This document shows positions 9,099 to 18,367 of a DNA stretch of 64,000 nucleotides, in pieces. This DNA is from Pseudocitrobacter corydidari (GTDB taxonomy: Bacteria; Pseudomonadota; Gammaproteobacteria; Enterobacterales; Enterobacteriaceae). The position numbers were made by a program, and so were the translations under genes. Each line of letters begins with the position of its first letter. Position 1 is the stretch's first letter. The stretch lies in assembly GCF_021172065.1 (NCBI RefSeq), contig NZ_CP087880.1:62001-126000 (forward strand), read 5' to 3'. Below the pieces are notes generated by a model. The model worked only from the letters and a program-made list of their open reading frames with translations. It did not search any database and had not been told where the DNA came from.

Positions 9099-10319
9099 TC
9101 ATAATGAGTTTTTGGAACGCTGATTTTTCATGACATACATGTTCTTATCGGCAAGTTCCTGTAAATCTTCGACGGAATTATGTTCCCACGTTAAGGCATA
9201 GCCGACGCTCAGTGACAGCGGCACATAATGCCCATTGCGTAAATCAAAGGGGCGAATGAACTGCTGCGACAGCGCGGCGCAGATCCGCTGGACTTCATCT
9301 TCGCTGTTCACGCCCGATAAAATCACCGCAAACTCATCGCCACCCAGACGATACGCTGCATGGCGATTCCCGCTGAACTCCATCAACCGCTTCGCCGCGT
9401 CGATCAACACGCAATCGCCAGCGGCATGGCCCCAGGTATCATTGATACGTTTAAAGTTGTCGCCATCGAGGAACAGTAGCGCCGAGCTGGCTTTCATCTG
9501 CGGGTTATCCATCAGCGAGGCAATGCGGCTACGAAACGCCGCGCGGTTGGGCAGACCTGTCAGCGCATCATGCAGCGCGGTGCGCAGGAGCTGGGCATTT
9601 TTGGCCTGTAGCTTGAGCTGCCACTCCTCCATTTCGTCCAGCAGGCTGTTGAAATCGAGGGCGAAACGGTGAAATTCATCAATGCGTTCGGCGCTGACGC
9701 GGCGAGAGAAGTTACGATTCGTACGCACATCATGCACCACATCGGTAATGCTTTGCAGGGCGGTGACCACGCCTTCGTGCAGATGGCGCGTAATAAGCAG
9801 GGCGACCGCTGATGCAAAGACGATACAGGCGGTCAGGACGCCAAGTGATAACCAGATAAAATGGCTGATCAAACTGTCGCGGGCCGTTAAGCGTAACTCA
9901 CCAATGGTCTGACCGTTGTAAGTAATGGGCTGCGTGACAGGTAAAGGAAATAACCATTGGCTGACTAACCTGTTCAGCGTGTCCCGCTCGGCAGACGCAT
10001 TGTAGTGCCAGTACGCAAAGCGCTTATTACCCGTGCTCACCACTTCTGCGGTGGCGAAATGCCCCTGTTTGCCCAGCATCGCCAGTGTTTCATTGGCGGC
10101 GGTATTGTCCTTAAAGACCAGTGCTGCTTCCAGGCTATGACTCATGGTCGAACCGGTCAGCTCAAGATTTTTCTGCGCGTACTGCTTCAGCGTCACAATG
10201 GATGCGCCGCACAATAGCAGCCAAATCAGCGTCATAGTAATAAATACACTGGTGACGCTAATACGCCGGAGCGTGCGCTTAAACGTTGGGCGCGGTGGGG
10301 TTGAATAGTCCTTATTCAT
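9099..10319 (-). CDS. dgcN: Membrane diguanylate cyclase DgcN (YfiN)
   Basis: A 406-residue cyclase that makes cyclic di-GMP from two GTP. Two membrane helices (about 20-45 and 152-176) flank a periplasmic domain where YfiR would bind. A HAMP linker (about 177-245) and a GGDEF domain follow. The active-site loop is intact: GGDEF at residues 326-330, with FLDGDNFKRINDTWGH upstream. I do not see the RxxD inhibition site at its usual place five residues ahead. The start ATG overlaps the last 8 bases of yfiR, so translation is probably coupled. In E. coli the protein also arrests division when activated. Confidence 0.93.
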   Translation of the reverse strand: MNKDYSTPPRPTFKRTLRRISVTSVFITMTLIWLLLCGASIVTLKQYAQKNLELTGSTMSHSLEAALVFKDNTAANETLAMLGKQGHFATAEVVSTGNKRFAYWHYNASAERDTLNRLVSQWLFPLPVTQPITYNGQTIGELRLTARDSLISHFIWLSLGVLTACIVFASAVALLITRHLHEGVVTALQSITDVVHDVRTNRNFSRRVSAERIDEFHRFALDFNSLLDEMEEWQLKLQAKNAQLLRTALHDALTGLPNRAAFRSRIASLMDNPQMKASSALLFLDGDNFKRINDTWGHAAGDCVLIDAAKRLMEFSGNRHAAYRLGGDEFAVILSGVNSEDEVQRICAALSQQFIRPFDLRNGHYVPLSLSVGYALTWEHNSVEDLQELADKNMYVMKNQRSKNSL

Positions 10320-10845
10320 GATTCTTATTCCGTGCGAGCATCAAAACATCCGGATTGACCCTGACACCGCTACGAGAAAGGGAATCGAGGTTTACAGCGA
10401 ATGTCACTTTATCGGTATTGAATAGCAGACAGAAGGAACTGCCAATACGACATTCGGCGTTTTGTTCGGAAATTAATAATGTTGGCCTCGCGTTAAGCAT
10501 ATTTTGTAATTCCACCTGTTGTTCAGGTGATTCCGAGCCAAAATAGATAGCAGCACAGCCAGCATTAAGAACATCCTGGCGGGAATGCACCATTACCGGA
10601 TGATAGGTAACGGGCAGTCCCTCGGCTGCGCTCAACGCGTCGCGATAACGCGCGGTGCTAAAAACGCAGAGCGTTGGCGGCTGTTCAGGCTGCGGCCAGC
10701 GGGTGTAGCTGATAATACCGGAAACCATTGAACGTACCGATTTATCCATATCAGTTAGCGCAGCGGCAAGAAGAGGTCTGCTAATAGAAAAAAATATCAA
10801 TACCAGCAAAAGCGGGTATGAAAGTTTTAAGAACGGGTTGCTCAT
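10312..10845 (-). CDS. yfiR: YfiR, periplasmic repressor of DgcN
   Basis: A small exported protein (177 residues from ATG 10845) with a signal peptide (LSYPLLLVLIFFSISRPLLA) followed by a YfiR domain. The domain contains VRSMVSGIISYTRWP, two cysteine pairs (in SEQNAECRIGSSFCLLF and elsewhere) and the ending RSGVRVNPDVLMLAR. It holds the cyclase inactive until redox stress or YfiB removes it; this role comes from studies of the homologues. An in-frame ATG at 10881 would add 12 residues, but the GGCGGA ahead of 10845 and the signal-peptide fit favour the shorter form. First gene of the operon. Confidence 0.88.
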   Translation of the reverse strand: MSNPFLKLSYPLLLVLIFFSISRPLLAAALTDMDKSVRSMVSGIISYTRWPQPEQPPTLCVFSTARYRDALSAAEGLPVTYHPVMVHSRQDVLNAGCAAIYFGSESPEQQVELQNMLNARPTLLISEQNAECRIGSSFCLLFNTDKVTFAVNLDSLSRSGVRVNPDVLMLARNKNHE

Positions 10846-11150
10846 CGGAATCCGCCGTAAAGCTTTGATTTCTGCGTCCATAATTTCTCAGTGCAGACTA
10901 TCATTTTTCACCCGACCCGTCATTAGATCATGAAATGGATTACGTATTAATTAAGTTAAATCTCAGATGAATGATTTGGTGGCGATCACATGCTTAGAAA
11001 TAAATATATTAAAAGTAAGGATATCTCTTAGTTAATTGATTTTACAGGCACTCAGTTTGCAATTTCAGAGATGTTAAGGAGACCTGGCAAGCGGGTCAGC
11101 CAGTTATCTCCACGAGCGCGGTTACCAGAGGGTTAACATCAAAGTTTGTT
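10846..11150. other. AT-rich intergenic region between yfiR and aroF
   Basis: No convincing gene is seen. The stretch must hold the divergent yfiR promoter. It contains an imperfect hairpin at 11078-11111 (GGAGA and CTGGC paired with GCCAG and TCTCC). A 21-codon reading frame from the ATG at 11071 overlaps it but has no ribosome-binding site. The aroF operators follow at 11154. Confidence 0.5.
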
Positions 11151-11153
11151 GAT

Positions 11154-11171
11154 TGTAACGATATGTTTACT
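11154..11171. promoter_or_regulatory. TyrR box (distal) upstream of aroF
   Basis: TGTAAC, six bases, TTTACT matches the TyrR consensus TGTAAA-N6-TTTACA at 10 of 12 positions. It lies about 80 bases ahead of the aroF promoter. Confidence 0.75.
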
Positions 11172-11206
11172 GTTTAAAGCGGTAAAATTTGCCTGAAACA
11201 GGTATG

Positions 11207-11224
11207 TGTAAAGTAATATTTACG
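11207..11224. promoter_or_regulatory. Strong TyrR box upstream of aroF
   Basis: TGTAAA, six bases, TTTACG matches the TyrR consensus at 11 of 12 positions and lies just ahead of the promoter. It fits tyrosine-dependent repression of aroF-tyrA, as in E. coli. Confidence 0.85.
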
Positions 11225-11227
11225 GAA

Positions 11228-11261
11228 TTTGGATTGAAAACTTTACTTTTTATGATATTGT
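11228..11261 (+). promoter_or_regulatory. aroF-tyrA promoter
   Basis: The segment TTTGGATTGAAAA followed by TATGATATTG holds the promoter. Either TTTGGA-17-TATGAT or TTGAAA-16-TATTGT would serve. It sits directly after the strong TyrR box. Confidence 0.55.
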
Positions 11262-11317
11262 TATTTCACCTCACCGAGGAAACCACTATCGCAAACGAGC
11301 TATACAGGTAAGCCACC

Positions 11318-12388
11318 ATGCAAAAAGACGCGCTGAATAACGTACATATTACCGATGAACAAATTCTGATCACCCCAGAACAACTCAAAGCGGAATTCCC
11401 GCTGAGTGTTGAACAGGAAGCGCAAATCGCGCAGTCACGCAAAACCATCTCTGACATCATCGCCGGGCGCGATCCTCGTCTGCTGGTTGTCTGTGGCCCG
11501 TGCTCGATTCACTGCCCTGAAACGGCCATCGAATATGCTCGTCGATTTAAAAGCCTTGCCGAGGAGGTCAGCGATAGCCTCTACCTGGTGATGCGCGTCT
11601 ATTTTGAAAAACCACGTACGACCGTTGGCTGGAAAGGTCTGATCAACGACCCGCACATGGACGGTTCGTTTGACGTGGAAGGCGGCTTGAAAATTGCGCG
11701 TCGTCTGTTGGTGGAACTGGTTAATATGGGCCTGCCGCTGGCAACGGAAGCGCTGGATCCGAACAGCCCGCAATACCTGGGCGATCTGTTTAGCTGGTCT
11801 GCAATCGGTGCGCGTACCACCGAATCACAAACCCACCGTGAAATGGCCTCTGGTCTTTCTATGCCGGTAGGCTTTAAGAACGGTACTGATGGCTCGCTGG
11901 CCACCGCTATCAACGCCATGCGCGCGGCTGCCATGCCGCACCGTTTTGTGGGTATCAACCAGGCCGGCCAGGTTTGCTTACTGCAAACTCAGGGTAACCC
12001 GGATGGTCATGTGATTCTGCGCGGCGGTAAATCACCGAACTACGGGCCGGAAGATGTCGCCCAGTGTGAAAAAGAGATGGAACAGGCGGGACTGAAACCG
12101 TCGCTGATGGTAGATTGCAGCCATGGGAATTCCAATAAAGACTACCGCCGTCAGCCTGCGGTGGCAGAATCCGTTGTCGCTCAGATCAAAGACGGTAACC
12201 GTTCGATTATCGGTCTGATGATTGAAAGTAACATTCACGAAGGCAATCAGTCTTCTGAACAGCCGCGCTGCGATATGAAGTACGGCGTTTCGGTTACCGA
12301 TGCCTGTATCAGTTGGGAAACCACCGATGCGCTGCTGCGTGAGTTAGACAAGGATTTACGTGGCCATCTGGCAGCACGACTGGCGTAA
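11318..12388 (+). CDS. aroF: DAHP synthase, tyrosine-sensitive
   Basis: The first step of the shikimate pathway: phosphoenolpyruvate plus erythrose 4-phosphate to 3-deoxy-D-arabino-heptulosonate 7-phosphate. The 356 residues equal E. coli AroF. Class I motifs are intact: VVCGPCSIHCPETAIEYA near residue 60, RVYFEKPRTTVGWKG, ARTTESQTHREMASG, and the C-terminal metal-binding DCSHGNSNKDYRRQ. The tyrosine-sensitive identity rests on sequence likeness, the linkage to tyrA and the TyrR boxes upstream. The tyrA start follows after 9 bases. Confidence 0.97.
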   Translation: MQKDALNNVHITDEQILITPEQLKAEFPLSVEQEAQIAQSRKTISDIIAGRDPRLLVVCGPCSIHCPETAIEYARRFKSLAEEVSDSLYLVMRVYFEKPRTTVGWKGLINDPHMDGSFDVEGGLKIARRLLVELVNMGLPLATEALDPNSPQYLGDLFSWSAIGARTTESQTHREMASGLSMPVGFKNGTDGSLATAINAMRAAAMPHRFVGINQAGQVCLLQTQGNPDGHVILRGGKSPNYGPEDVAQCEKEMEQAGLKPSLMVDCSHGNSNKDYRRQPAVAESVVAQIKDGNRSIIGLMIESNIHEGNQSSEQPRCDMKYGVSVTDACISWETTDALLRELDKDLRGHLAARLA

Positions 12389-12397
12389 GAGGATTGT

Positions 12398-13519
12398 ATG
12401 GTTGCTGAACTGACCGCGCTGCGCGATCAAATTGATGAAGTAGATAAGGCGTTGCTGGGTTTACTGGCGCGCCGTCTGGAACTGGTGGCTGAAGTGGGCG
12501 AGGTCAAAAGCAAATATGGCCTGCCGATCTACGTTCCCGAGCGTGAAGCGACGATGCTTGCCTCGCGTCGGGAAGAGGCCGCGTCGATTGGCGTTCCGCC
12601 CGATTTGATTGAAGATGTGCTGCGTCGTGTGATGCGCGAGTCGTACTCCAGCGAAAACGATAAAGGCTTCAAAACGCTGCATCCTGGTCTGCGCCCTGTC
12701 GTGATCGTCGGCGGCGGTGGGCAGATGGGACGGCTGTTTGAAAAAATGCTGAATCTGTCCGGCTATCAGGTGCGCATCCTCGAACGTGACGACTGGTCGC
12801 GAGCGCAGGAGATTGTCGCCGATGCGGGCATGGTGATTGTCAGCGTGCCGATTCACGTCACCGAGCAGATCATCGCGAAGCTGCCGCCGTTGCCTGCCGA
12901 CTGCATTCTGGTTGACCTGGCATCGGTGAAGGCCGGGCCGTTACAGGCGATGCTGGAAGCGCATCCGGGCCCGGTTGTTGGCTTGCACCCGATGTTCGGG
13001 CCGGACAGCGGTAGTCTGGCAAAACAGGTGGTGGTTTACTGCGACGGGCGTCAGCCGGAAGCGTACCAGTGGTTCCTTGAACAGATTCAGGTTTGGGGCG
13101 CGCGTTTGCATCGCATTAGCGCTGTCGAGCATGATCAGAACATGGCCTTTATTCAGGCGCTGCGCCACTTCGCGACCTTTGCTTACGGCCTGCATCTGGC
13201 TGAGGAAAATGTTCAGCTGGAACAACTGCTGGCACTCTCTTCGCCTATCTATCGCCTGGAACTGGCGATGGTGGGCCGACTGTTTGCCCAGGATCCGCAG
13301 CTTTACGCCGACATTATTATGTCTTCCGGCAATAACCTGGCGCTGATTAAACGTTACTATCAGCGTTTTGGCGAAGCCATCAGCCTGCTGGAGCAGGGTG
13401 ACAAACAGGCATTCATCGACAGCTTCCGCAAAGTGGAGCACTGGTTTGGTGATTACGCACAGCGCTTCCAGAGTGAAAGCCGCACATTGCTGCGCCAGGC
13501 CAACGACAGTCGGGCCTAA
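12398..13519 (+). CDS. tyrA: Bifunctional chorismate mutase / prephenate dehydrogenase
   Basis: Converts chorismate to prephenate and then, with NAD+, to 4-hydroxyphenylpyruvate in tyrosine synthesis. The 373 residues equal the E. coli enzyme. Residues 1-90 form the AroQ-type mutase ([22 protein letters not shown]). A Rossmann fold begins near residue 100 ([14 protein letters not shown]), and [11 protein letters not shown] lies further on. The enzyme is feedback-inhibited by tyrosine in E. coli. It is co-transcribed with aroF. Confidence 0.97.
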   Translation: MVAELTALRDQIDEVDKALLGLLARRLELVAEVGEVKSKYGLPIYVPEREATMLASRREEAASIGVPPDLIEDVLRRVMRESYSSENDKGFKTLHPGLRPVVIVGGGGQMGRLFEKMLNLSGYQVRILERDDWSRAQEIVADAGMVIVSVPIHVTEQIIAKLPPLPADCILVDLASVKAGPLQAMLEAHPGPVVGLHPMFGPDSGSLAKQVVVYCDGRQPEAYQWFLEQIQVWGARLHRISAVEHDQNMAFIQALRHFATFAYGLHLAEENVQLEQLLALSSPIYRLELAMVGRLFAQDPQLYADIIMSSGNNLALIKRYYQRFGEAISLLEQGDKQAFIDSFRKVEHWFGDYAQRFQSESRTLLRQANDSRA

Positions 13520-13562
13520 GAGCGCGGTCACACATAGCGTTAACAAATTCTGTATATACTTA

Positions 13563-13594
13563 AAAGCTAGTGGGGGAACCCGCTGGCTTTTTTT
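13563..13594 (+). terminator. aroF-tyrA terminator
   Basis: A 12-bp stem (AAAGCTAGTGGG with CCCGCTGGCTTT, including G-U pairs) encloses a GGAA tetraloop and is followed by a T-run. It ends only 15 bases before the next gene. Confidence 0.88.
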
Positions 13595-13609
13595 ATAGGG
13601 ATGAGACGC

Positions 13610-14482
13610 ATGACTGAGCCACAACCGCTGTTTGATTACGCCGGACATTTACCGGAATGCCCCACCTGGAGTGAATCGGAGCAGGCGCTGTACTGGGCCG
13701 ATATCCTGGAATACGAAATCCACCGCTATCATCCGCAAAGCGGCGAGCATCAGGTTTTACAGTTTCCTGAAGAGGTCGGTTGTTTTGCATTGCGCGAAAA
13801 AAGTGGGTTTATTGTGGCGCTGCGAAGCGCCATCTGGCTGGCGGATAAACATGGCCTGCTGGTGCGTAAAATTTGCGATAACCCCAGCAACCCGGCGCTG
13901 GCGCGCTTTAATGACGGCGGCACGGACCGGGACGGACGTTTCTATGCAGGAACCTTCTGGGGGCCGGGCGATTACAACGGCGCGCTGCTGGTACGCGTCG
14001 ATAATGATTTGCAGCCGAAGGTGGTGCAGTGTGATATCCACGGTGCCAATGGCCTGGCATTCAGCGCGGATAAACGCTGGATGTACACATCGGATACGCC
14101 GAACGGTGTGATTTATCGAACGCCGCTTGATGACGAGGGTGAGCCTGGCAGCCGTGAAATCTTCCACCAGTTTGCGTCCGGAGAGGGGATCCCGGACGGT
14201 GCGGCGGTAGATGAAGAGGGCTGTTACTGGAGTGCGCTGTTTGATGGCTGGCGCATTGCGCGTTTCTCCCCTCAAGGCGAACAACTGGAAGAGTACCGGA
14301 TGCCGGTGCGTTGCCCGACGATGGTCTGTTTTGGCGGGGCGGATATGCGCACGCTTTTTATTACTACCACGCGGGAAAATATGTCGGCGGCAGAAGTGGC
14401 GCAGTATCCGCTATCCGGTGCCATCTTCACCCTGCCAGTGAACGTGGCAGGAATGAAGAAGTTACCGTTTATCGAGCGTTAA
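13610..14482 (+). CDS. SMP-30/gluconolactonase/LRE family protein
   Basis: A 290-residue six-bladed propeller enzyme of the SMP-30 family, which hydrolyses sugar or aromatic lactones with a bound divalent metal. Motifs seen are [17 protein letters not shown] with the metal-binding Glu, [37 protein letters not shown], the catalytic-loop [20 protein letters not shown], and [10 protein letters not shown]. The substrate cannot be predicted. I use the ATG at 13610; ATG 13601 adds three residues. It sits right behind the tyrA terminator, so it depends on readthrough or a promoter inside the 3' end of tyrA. Its stop overlaps the pheA stop by 4 bases. E. coli has no gene here. Confidence 0.85.
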   Translation: MTEPQPLFDYAGHLPECPTWSESEQALYWADILEYEIHRYHPQSGEHQVLQFPEEVGCFALREKSGFIVALRSAIWLADKHGLLVRKICDNPSNPALARFNDGGTDRDGRFYAGTFWGPGDYNGALLVRVDNDLQPKVVQCDIHGANGLAFSADKRWMYTSDTPNGVIYRTPLDDEGEPGSREIFHQFASGEGIPDGAAVDEEGCYWSALFDGWRIARFSPQGEQLEEYRMPVRCPTMVCFGGADMRTLFITTTRENMSAAEVAQYPLSGAIFTLPVNVAGMKKLPFIER

Positions 14483-15639
14483 GCCGGGTCAACCGGCACG
14501 ACGTTCTCGCTCGGATAACAACCCAGCACTTTCATGGAGCGGGTAATTTTGCCCAGCTCCTTGAGCGCTTTTTGCATCGATTCCGATTCCAGGTTGGCCT
14601 GAATATCGAGATAAAACATCTCTTCCCACGGGTTACCGTGAATCGGACGGGATTCCAGCTTGGTCATGATCAGATGATGGTTACGCAGCACCAGCAGCGC
14701 TTCTACCAGTGCGCCCGCCTGTTGCCCGGTCGCCATCAGCAATGTGGTTTTCGCCGGAACCTGGTCTGAGACATCAATCGCCTTACGCGCCAGCACGATG
14801 AAGCGGGTAATGTTTTGCGTCTGATTGGCTTCAATACGTTCCAGAACCTGCAAGCCGTGCAGCGCGCCGCCGGCTTCACTGCCCAGCGCCGCAACGCGCG
14901 GTGAGTTGGCCTGCGCCACTTTCTCCATCGCCGCCGAGGTGCTTTCGGTGTACTCAATTTTCCAGTGCGGGTAGCGGGCAAGGAATTTGCTGCACTGCTG
15001 GAACGGCTGCGGATGGCTGTAAACCGTGTCGATAGTATCGAGATCCGTTGACCCGGATACCAGTACGCAGTGATCGATAACGATCGTCATCTCACCGACG
15101 ATCGAGAGGCTGGTGTGTTGCAGCAGATCGTAGACGTCGTTAATCGCGCCAGAGCTGGTATTTTCAATCGGTACCACGGCGTAATCAGCCTGGCCTGTTT
15201 CCACATGATTAAAGATATCGGCGAATTTTGCACAGCCGCTTTCAATAAACTGCTCGAAGTGGCGTGCGGCATACTGGCGCGCCGCAAGGTGCGAATAAGA
15301 GCCTTTTGGCCCCAGGAAGGCGATACGTGCAGAGTGCGGATTGATTTTATTGAGATGCTGCTGAAGTAACGCCTGCTGTGTGAGAACGGAATCTTCGATG
15401 ATGAGCTGGAACAGACGGGTGATGTAGTGGGCGTCGAGGTGGTGCGTTTTACCCAGCGCAATCAGACGTTCCAGCAGGTCACGCTCGCGGTCGATATCGC
15501 GTACCGGGCGATGGGAGGCCAGCTTCGCTTTGCCCACTTCCACCGCCAGACCACGACGCTCGGCCAGCAGCGTCAGTAATTTTTCATCCAGCGCGCTTAT
15601 CTTGTCGCGCAGAGCCAGTAACGGGTTTTCCGCTGTCAT
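14479..15639 (-). CDS. pheA: Bifunctional chorismate mutase / prephenate dehydratase
   Basis: Makes prephenate and then phenylpyruvate in phenylalanine synthesis. The 386 residues equal the E. coli P-protein. Residues 1-90 are the AroQ mutase ([23 protein letters not shown]). The dehydratase follows from about 105 ([45 protein letters not shown]). An ACT domain after about 299 carries the phenylalanine-sensing [15 protein letters not shown]. Expression is set by the pheL attenuator upstream. It converges on the SMP-30 gene with overlapping stop codons. Confidence 0.97.
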   Translation of the reverse strand: MTAENPLLALRDKISALDEKLLTLLAERRGLAVEVGKAKLASHRPVRDIDRERDLLERLIALGKTHHLDAHYITRLFQLIIEDSVLTQQALLQQHLNKINPHSARIAFLGPKGSYSHLAARQYAARHFEQFIESGCAKFADIFNHVETGQADYAVVPIENTSSGAINDVYDLLQHTSLSIVGEMTIVIDHCVLVSGSTDLDTIDTVYSHPQPFQQCSKFLARYPHWKIEYTESTSAAMEKVAQANSPRVAALGSEAGGALHGLQVLERIEANQTQNITRFIVLARKAIDVSDQVPAKTTLLMATGQQAGALVEALLVLRNHHLIMTKLESRPIHGNPWEEMFYLDIQANLESESMQKALKELGKITRSMKVLGCYPSENVVPVDPA

Positions 15640-15670
15640 AGTTGTGCCTTTATTGTTATCAATTTTGCCA

Positions 15671-15702
15671 ATAAAAAAGGCCCCCCGGAGTGGGAGGCCT
15701 TA
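15671..15702 (-). terminator. pheA attenuator (terminator hairpin)
   Basis: In transcript sense, AAGGCCTCCC pairs with GGGGGGCCTT around ACTCC and is followed by TTTTATT. Its left arm, GCCTCCC at 15692-15698, can instead pair perfectly with GGGAGGC at 15739-15745, giving the antiterminator. GAATGCGAAG, near 15710-15725, can pair with CTTCGCATTC inside pheL for the pause structure. Confidence 0.9.
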
Positions 15703-15747
15703 TTGTTCGTCTTCGCATTCTTTATCTTACGACGAAACGCCTCCCGT

Positions 15748-15795
15748 TCAGGGGAAGGTAAAAAAGAATGCGAAGAAAAACAGAACAGATTTCAC
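15748..15795 (-). CDS. pheL: pheA leader peptide PheL
   Basis: A 15-residue leader peptide, MKSVLFFFAFFFTFP, with seven phenylalanines. Ribosome stalling at the Phe codons when charged tRNA-Phe is scarce lets the antiterminator form and pheA be transcribed. The E. coli peptide shares the ending FFFAFFFTFP. The only start in frame is GTG at 15795, with AAGGA 10 bases upstream; E. coli uses ATG. The first residues after Lys also differ from E. coli. Confidence 0.9.
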   Translation of the reverse strand: MKSVLFFFAFFFTFP

Positions 15796-15825
15796 GAATG
15801 ATGATTCCTTACAGTGTGTCTGGTA

Positions 15826-15855
15826 ACAGTACCTGCTCCGTTTTCCTTCTGTCAA
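15826..15855 (-). promoter_or_regulatory. pheL-pheA promoter
   Basis: On the minus strand a consensus TTGACA (15850-15855) and TACTGT (15826-15831) are 18 bases apart. The -35 box abuts the U-run of the raiA terminator, as in E. coli. Confidence 0.8.
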
Positions 15856-15880
15856 TAAAAAACGCGCCCGAAGGCGCGTT
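15855..15880 (-). terminator. raiA terminator
   Basis: AACGCGCC and GGCGCGTT pair around a 4-base loop (15861-15880), followed on the minus strand by TTTTTATT. It lies 24 bases after the raiA stop. Confidence 0.9.
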
Positions 15881-15903
15881 GGCGATACACTCAAAGTTCA
15901 GTT

Positions 15904-16290
<387 letters not shown>

Positions 16291-16304
16291 CTAATGTCAA
16301 AATG

Positions 16305-16320
16305 TGTGATTTAAATCACG
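16305..16320. promoter_or_regulatory. CRP-type palindrome upstream of raiA
   Basis: TGTGA, TTTAAA, TCACG matches the CRP consensus TGTGA-N6-TCACA at 9 of 10 positions. The inner GTGATTTAAATCAC is a perfect palindrome. It lies 63-78 bases ahead of the raiA start. Confidence 0.65.
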
Positions 16321-16463
16321 TTTTTTTGTCACTTTTTGTCAAGGAAACTGTTTTGTGAGGCAGGGCAGGAACAGGCGATCTTTTCCTTGTCGAAAAGGAA
16401 AAAGGCGGTCATATTTGATGAGATGACTTGCCGCTAAAGCGGTTCAGCGGGCAGGTGAAACGG

Positions 16464-16498
16464 ATAAAAAAACGGCAGCCCCAGGGCTGCCGTTTTGC
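16464..16498 (-). terminator. bamD terminator
   Basis: A perfect 13-bp stem (AAAACGGCAGCCC with GGGCTGCCGTTTT) with a 2-base loop lies 14 bases past the bamD stop. An A-run on the plus strand gives a T-run in bamD sense. Confidence 0.88.
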
Positions 16499-16510
16499 TT
16501 GCGTTCGAAA

Positions 16511-17254
16511 TCAGGATTGCGTGCTGCTGCTGTTTGCCGCAATGATTTTCGCTACTTTGTCTGCCTGCGCCGTCATTTGCATCTGACGGTACGCGTTTTC
16601 CATCTTCGGCAGCGCATCGCGGGTGGCCTGTGTATCCGGGAAATCGCGCAGCATGTTTTCAACGCGGTTCACCACGGCAACCCATGCGCCACGGTCAGTG
16701 TAGTAATCAACGACCGACAGCTCGTACTTGGCCAGGCGATCTTTCAGGAACACCAGACGTTTGTTCGCATCCGTGACGTACTGGCTGTTCGGGTAGCCGC
16801 GAACCAGCTTAGAGAAGTCATTGAAGGCGTCACGCGCGTGCTGCGGATCGCGGTCAGAACGGTCAACCCCGAAGAAGCCCTGAAGTGCGCTGTCATCCAG
16901 CGCCATATTGGTCAGGCCACGCATATACATGACATAATCAATGTTCGGGTGCGTCGGGTTAAGACGGATAAAACGATCAATGGCGGCCTGAGCCAACGGC
17001 AGATCGGCATTTTTGTAGTACGCGTAGATCAGATCCAGCTGCACCTGCTGAGAGTACGGGCCAAACGGATAACGGTTATCCAACGCTTCCAGTTGCGTTA
17101 TCGCTTGTTTCCAGTTACCGTCCTGCAGCTTTTGCTGAGCAGTTGCGTAGATTTCGTTAGGCGGATTATCAGGCACCTCTTCCTTTGAACCAGAGCACCC
17201 CGCCAAAGCCAGGCTCAACGTGGCCGCTGCCACCAGATATTTCATGCGCGTCAT
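16511..17254 (-). CDS. bamD: Outer-membrane assembly lipoprotein BamD
   Basis: An essential component of the BAM complex, which inserts beta-barrel proteins into the outer membrane. The 247 residues (E. coli 245) begin with a lipoprotein signal ending LALAGC. Five TPR-like repeats follow, for example [20 protein letters not shown] and [17 protein letters not shown]. The body is nearly identical to E. coli BamD. It is divergent from rluD; the two promoters must share the 132-base gap. Confidence 0.97.
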   Translation of the reverse strand: MTRMKYLVAAATLSLALAGCSGSKEEVPDNPPNEIYATAQQKLQDGNWKQAITQLEALDNRYPFGPYSQQVQLDLIYAYYKNADLPLAQAAIDRFIRLNPTHPNIDYVMYMRGLTNMALDDSALQGFFGVDRSDRDPQHARDAFNDFSKLVRGYPNSQYVTDANKRLVFLKDRLAKYELSVVDYYTDRGAWVAVVNRVENMLRDFPDTQATRDALPKMENAYRQMQMTAQADKVAKIIAANSSSTQS

Positions 17255-17386
17255 GACGTTTTGACTTTCCTCAAAATGTTTGTACGGGATATTCGCAGTT
17301 CCTGTTCCCGATTAAGACCAGCTACAATAGCACACTATATTAAACGGCGAAGCCGTAAAAACCCAACGTTAACGAAGAAGCTGTAT

Positions 17387-18367
17387 ATGGCACAACGAGT
17401 AGAACTCACCGCAACGGTCTTAGAAAATCAACTGGGTCAACGCTTAGATCAAGCTTTGGCCGAATTGTTCCCTGATTATTCGCGATCTCGCATAAAAGAA
17501 TGGATTCTTGACCAGCGTGTGCAGGTTAATGGTCAAATTTGCGACAAACCGAAAGAAAAAGTGTTGGGTGGCGAGACCGTCGCGATCAACGCTGAAATTG
17601 ATGAAGATATTCGCTTTGAACCTCAGGATATCCCGCTGAACATCGTCTATGAAGATGATGACATCATCGTCATCAACAAACCGCGCGATCTGGTGGTTCA
17701 CCCTGGCGCCGGTAACCCGGACGGCACGGTACTGAACGCGCTGTTGCATTATTATCCGCCGATCGCCGATGTACCGCGTGCGGGGATTGTCCATCGTCTG
17801 GATAAAGACACCACCGGCCTGATGGTCGTGGCGAAAACCGTTCCGGCGCAAACGCGTCTGGTGGAGTCGCTGCAGCTGCGCGAAATCACCCGTGAATATG
17901 AAGCGGTGGCGATTGGTCATATGACGGCGGGCGGTACGGTTGAAGAACCAATTAGCCGTCACCCAACCAAACGTACACATATGGCGGTGCACCCAATGGG
18001 TAAACCGGCGGTCACGCACTATCGCATCATGGAACACTTCCGTGTGCACACGCGTCTGCGGCTGCGTCTTGAAACAGGACGTACGCACCAGATCCGCGTG
18101 CACATGGCCCATATCACGCACCCGCTGGTGGGCGATCAGGTTTATGGCGGGCGTCCGCGTCCACCGAAAGGCGCGTCGGATGAGTTCATTTCCGCACTGC
18201 GTAAATTTGACCGTCAGGCACTGCATGCCACTATGCTGCGTCTTTATCATCCGATCACAGGTATCGAGATGGAATGGCATGCGCCTATCCCGCAGGATAT
18301 GGTCGATCTTATCGACGCGATGCGCGCCGATTTCGAAGAACATAAGGACGATGTGGACTGGTTATGA
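17387..18367 (+). CDS. rluD: 23S rRNA pseudouridine 1911/1915/1917 synthase RluD
   Basis: Makes the three pseudouridines of 23S helix 69. The 326 residues equal the E. coli enzyme when started at ATG 17387 (MAQRVELTATVL). An N-terminal S4 domain occupies about residues 18-75. The RluA-type catalytic motif is GIVHRLDKDTTGLMVVAKT, with its Asp near residue 139. The frame is open further upstream to 17261, but that part is the divergent promoter region. It overlaps pgeF by 4 bases (ATGA). Confidence 0.96.
   Translation: MAQRVELTATVLENQLGQRLDQALAELFPDYSRSRIKEWILDQRVQVNGQICDKPKEKVLGGETVAINAEIDEDIRFEPQDIPLNIVYEDDDIIVINKPRDLVVHPGAGNPDGTVLNALLHYYPPIADVPRAGIVHRLDKDTTGLMVVAKTVPAQTRLVESLQLREITREYEAVAIGHMTAGGTVEEPISRHPTKRTHMAVHPMGKPAVTHYRIMEHFRVHTRLRLRLETGRTHQIRVHMAHITHPLVGDQVYGGRPRPPKGASDEFISALRKFDRQALHATMLRLYHPITGIEMEWHAPIPQDMVDLIDAMRADFEEHKDDVDWL

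Noticed and set aside
17261-17386. Longer N-terminus for RluD
   Set aside because: The frame is open upstream, but the added residues lie in the divergent bamD-rluD promoter region and the E. coli protein starts at 17387.
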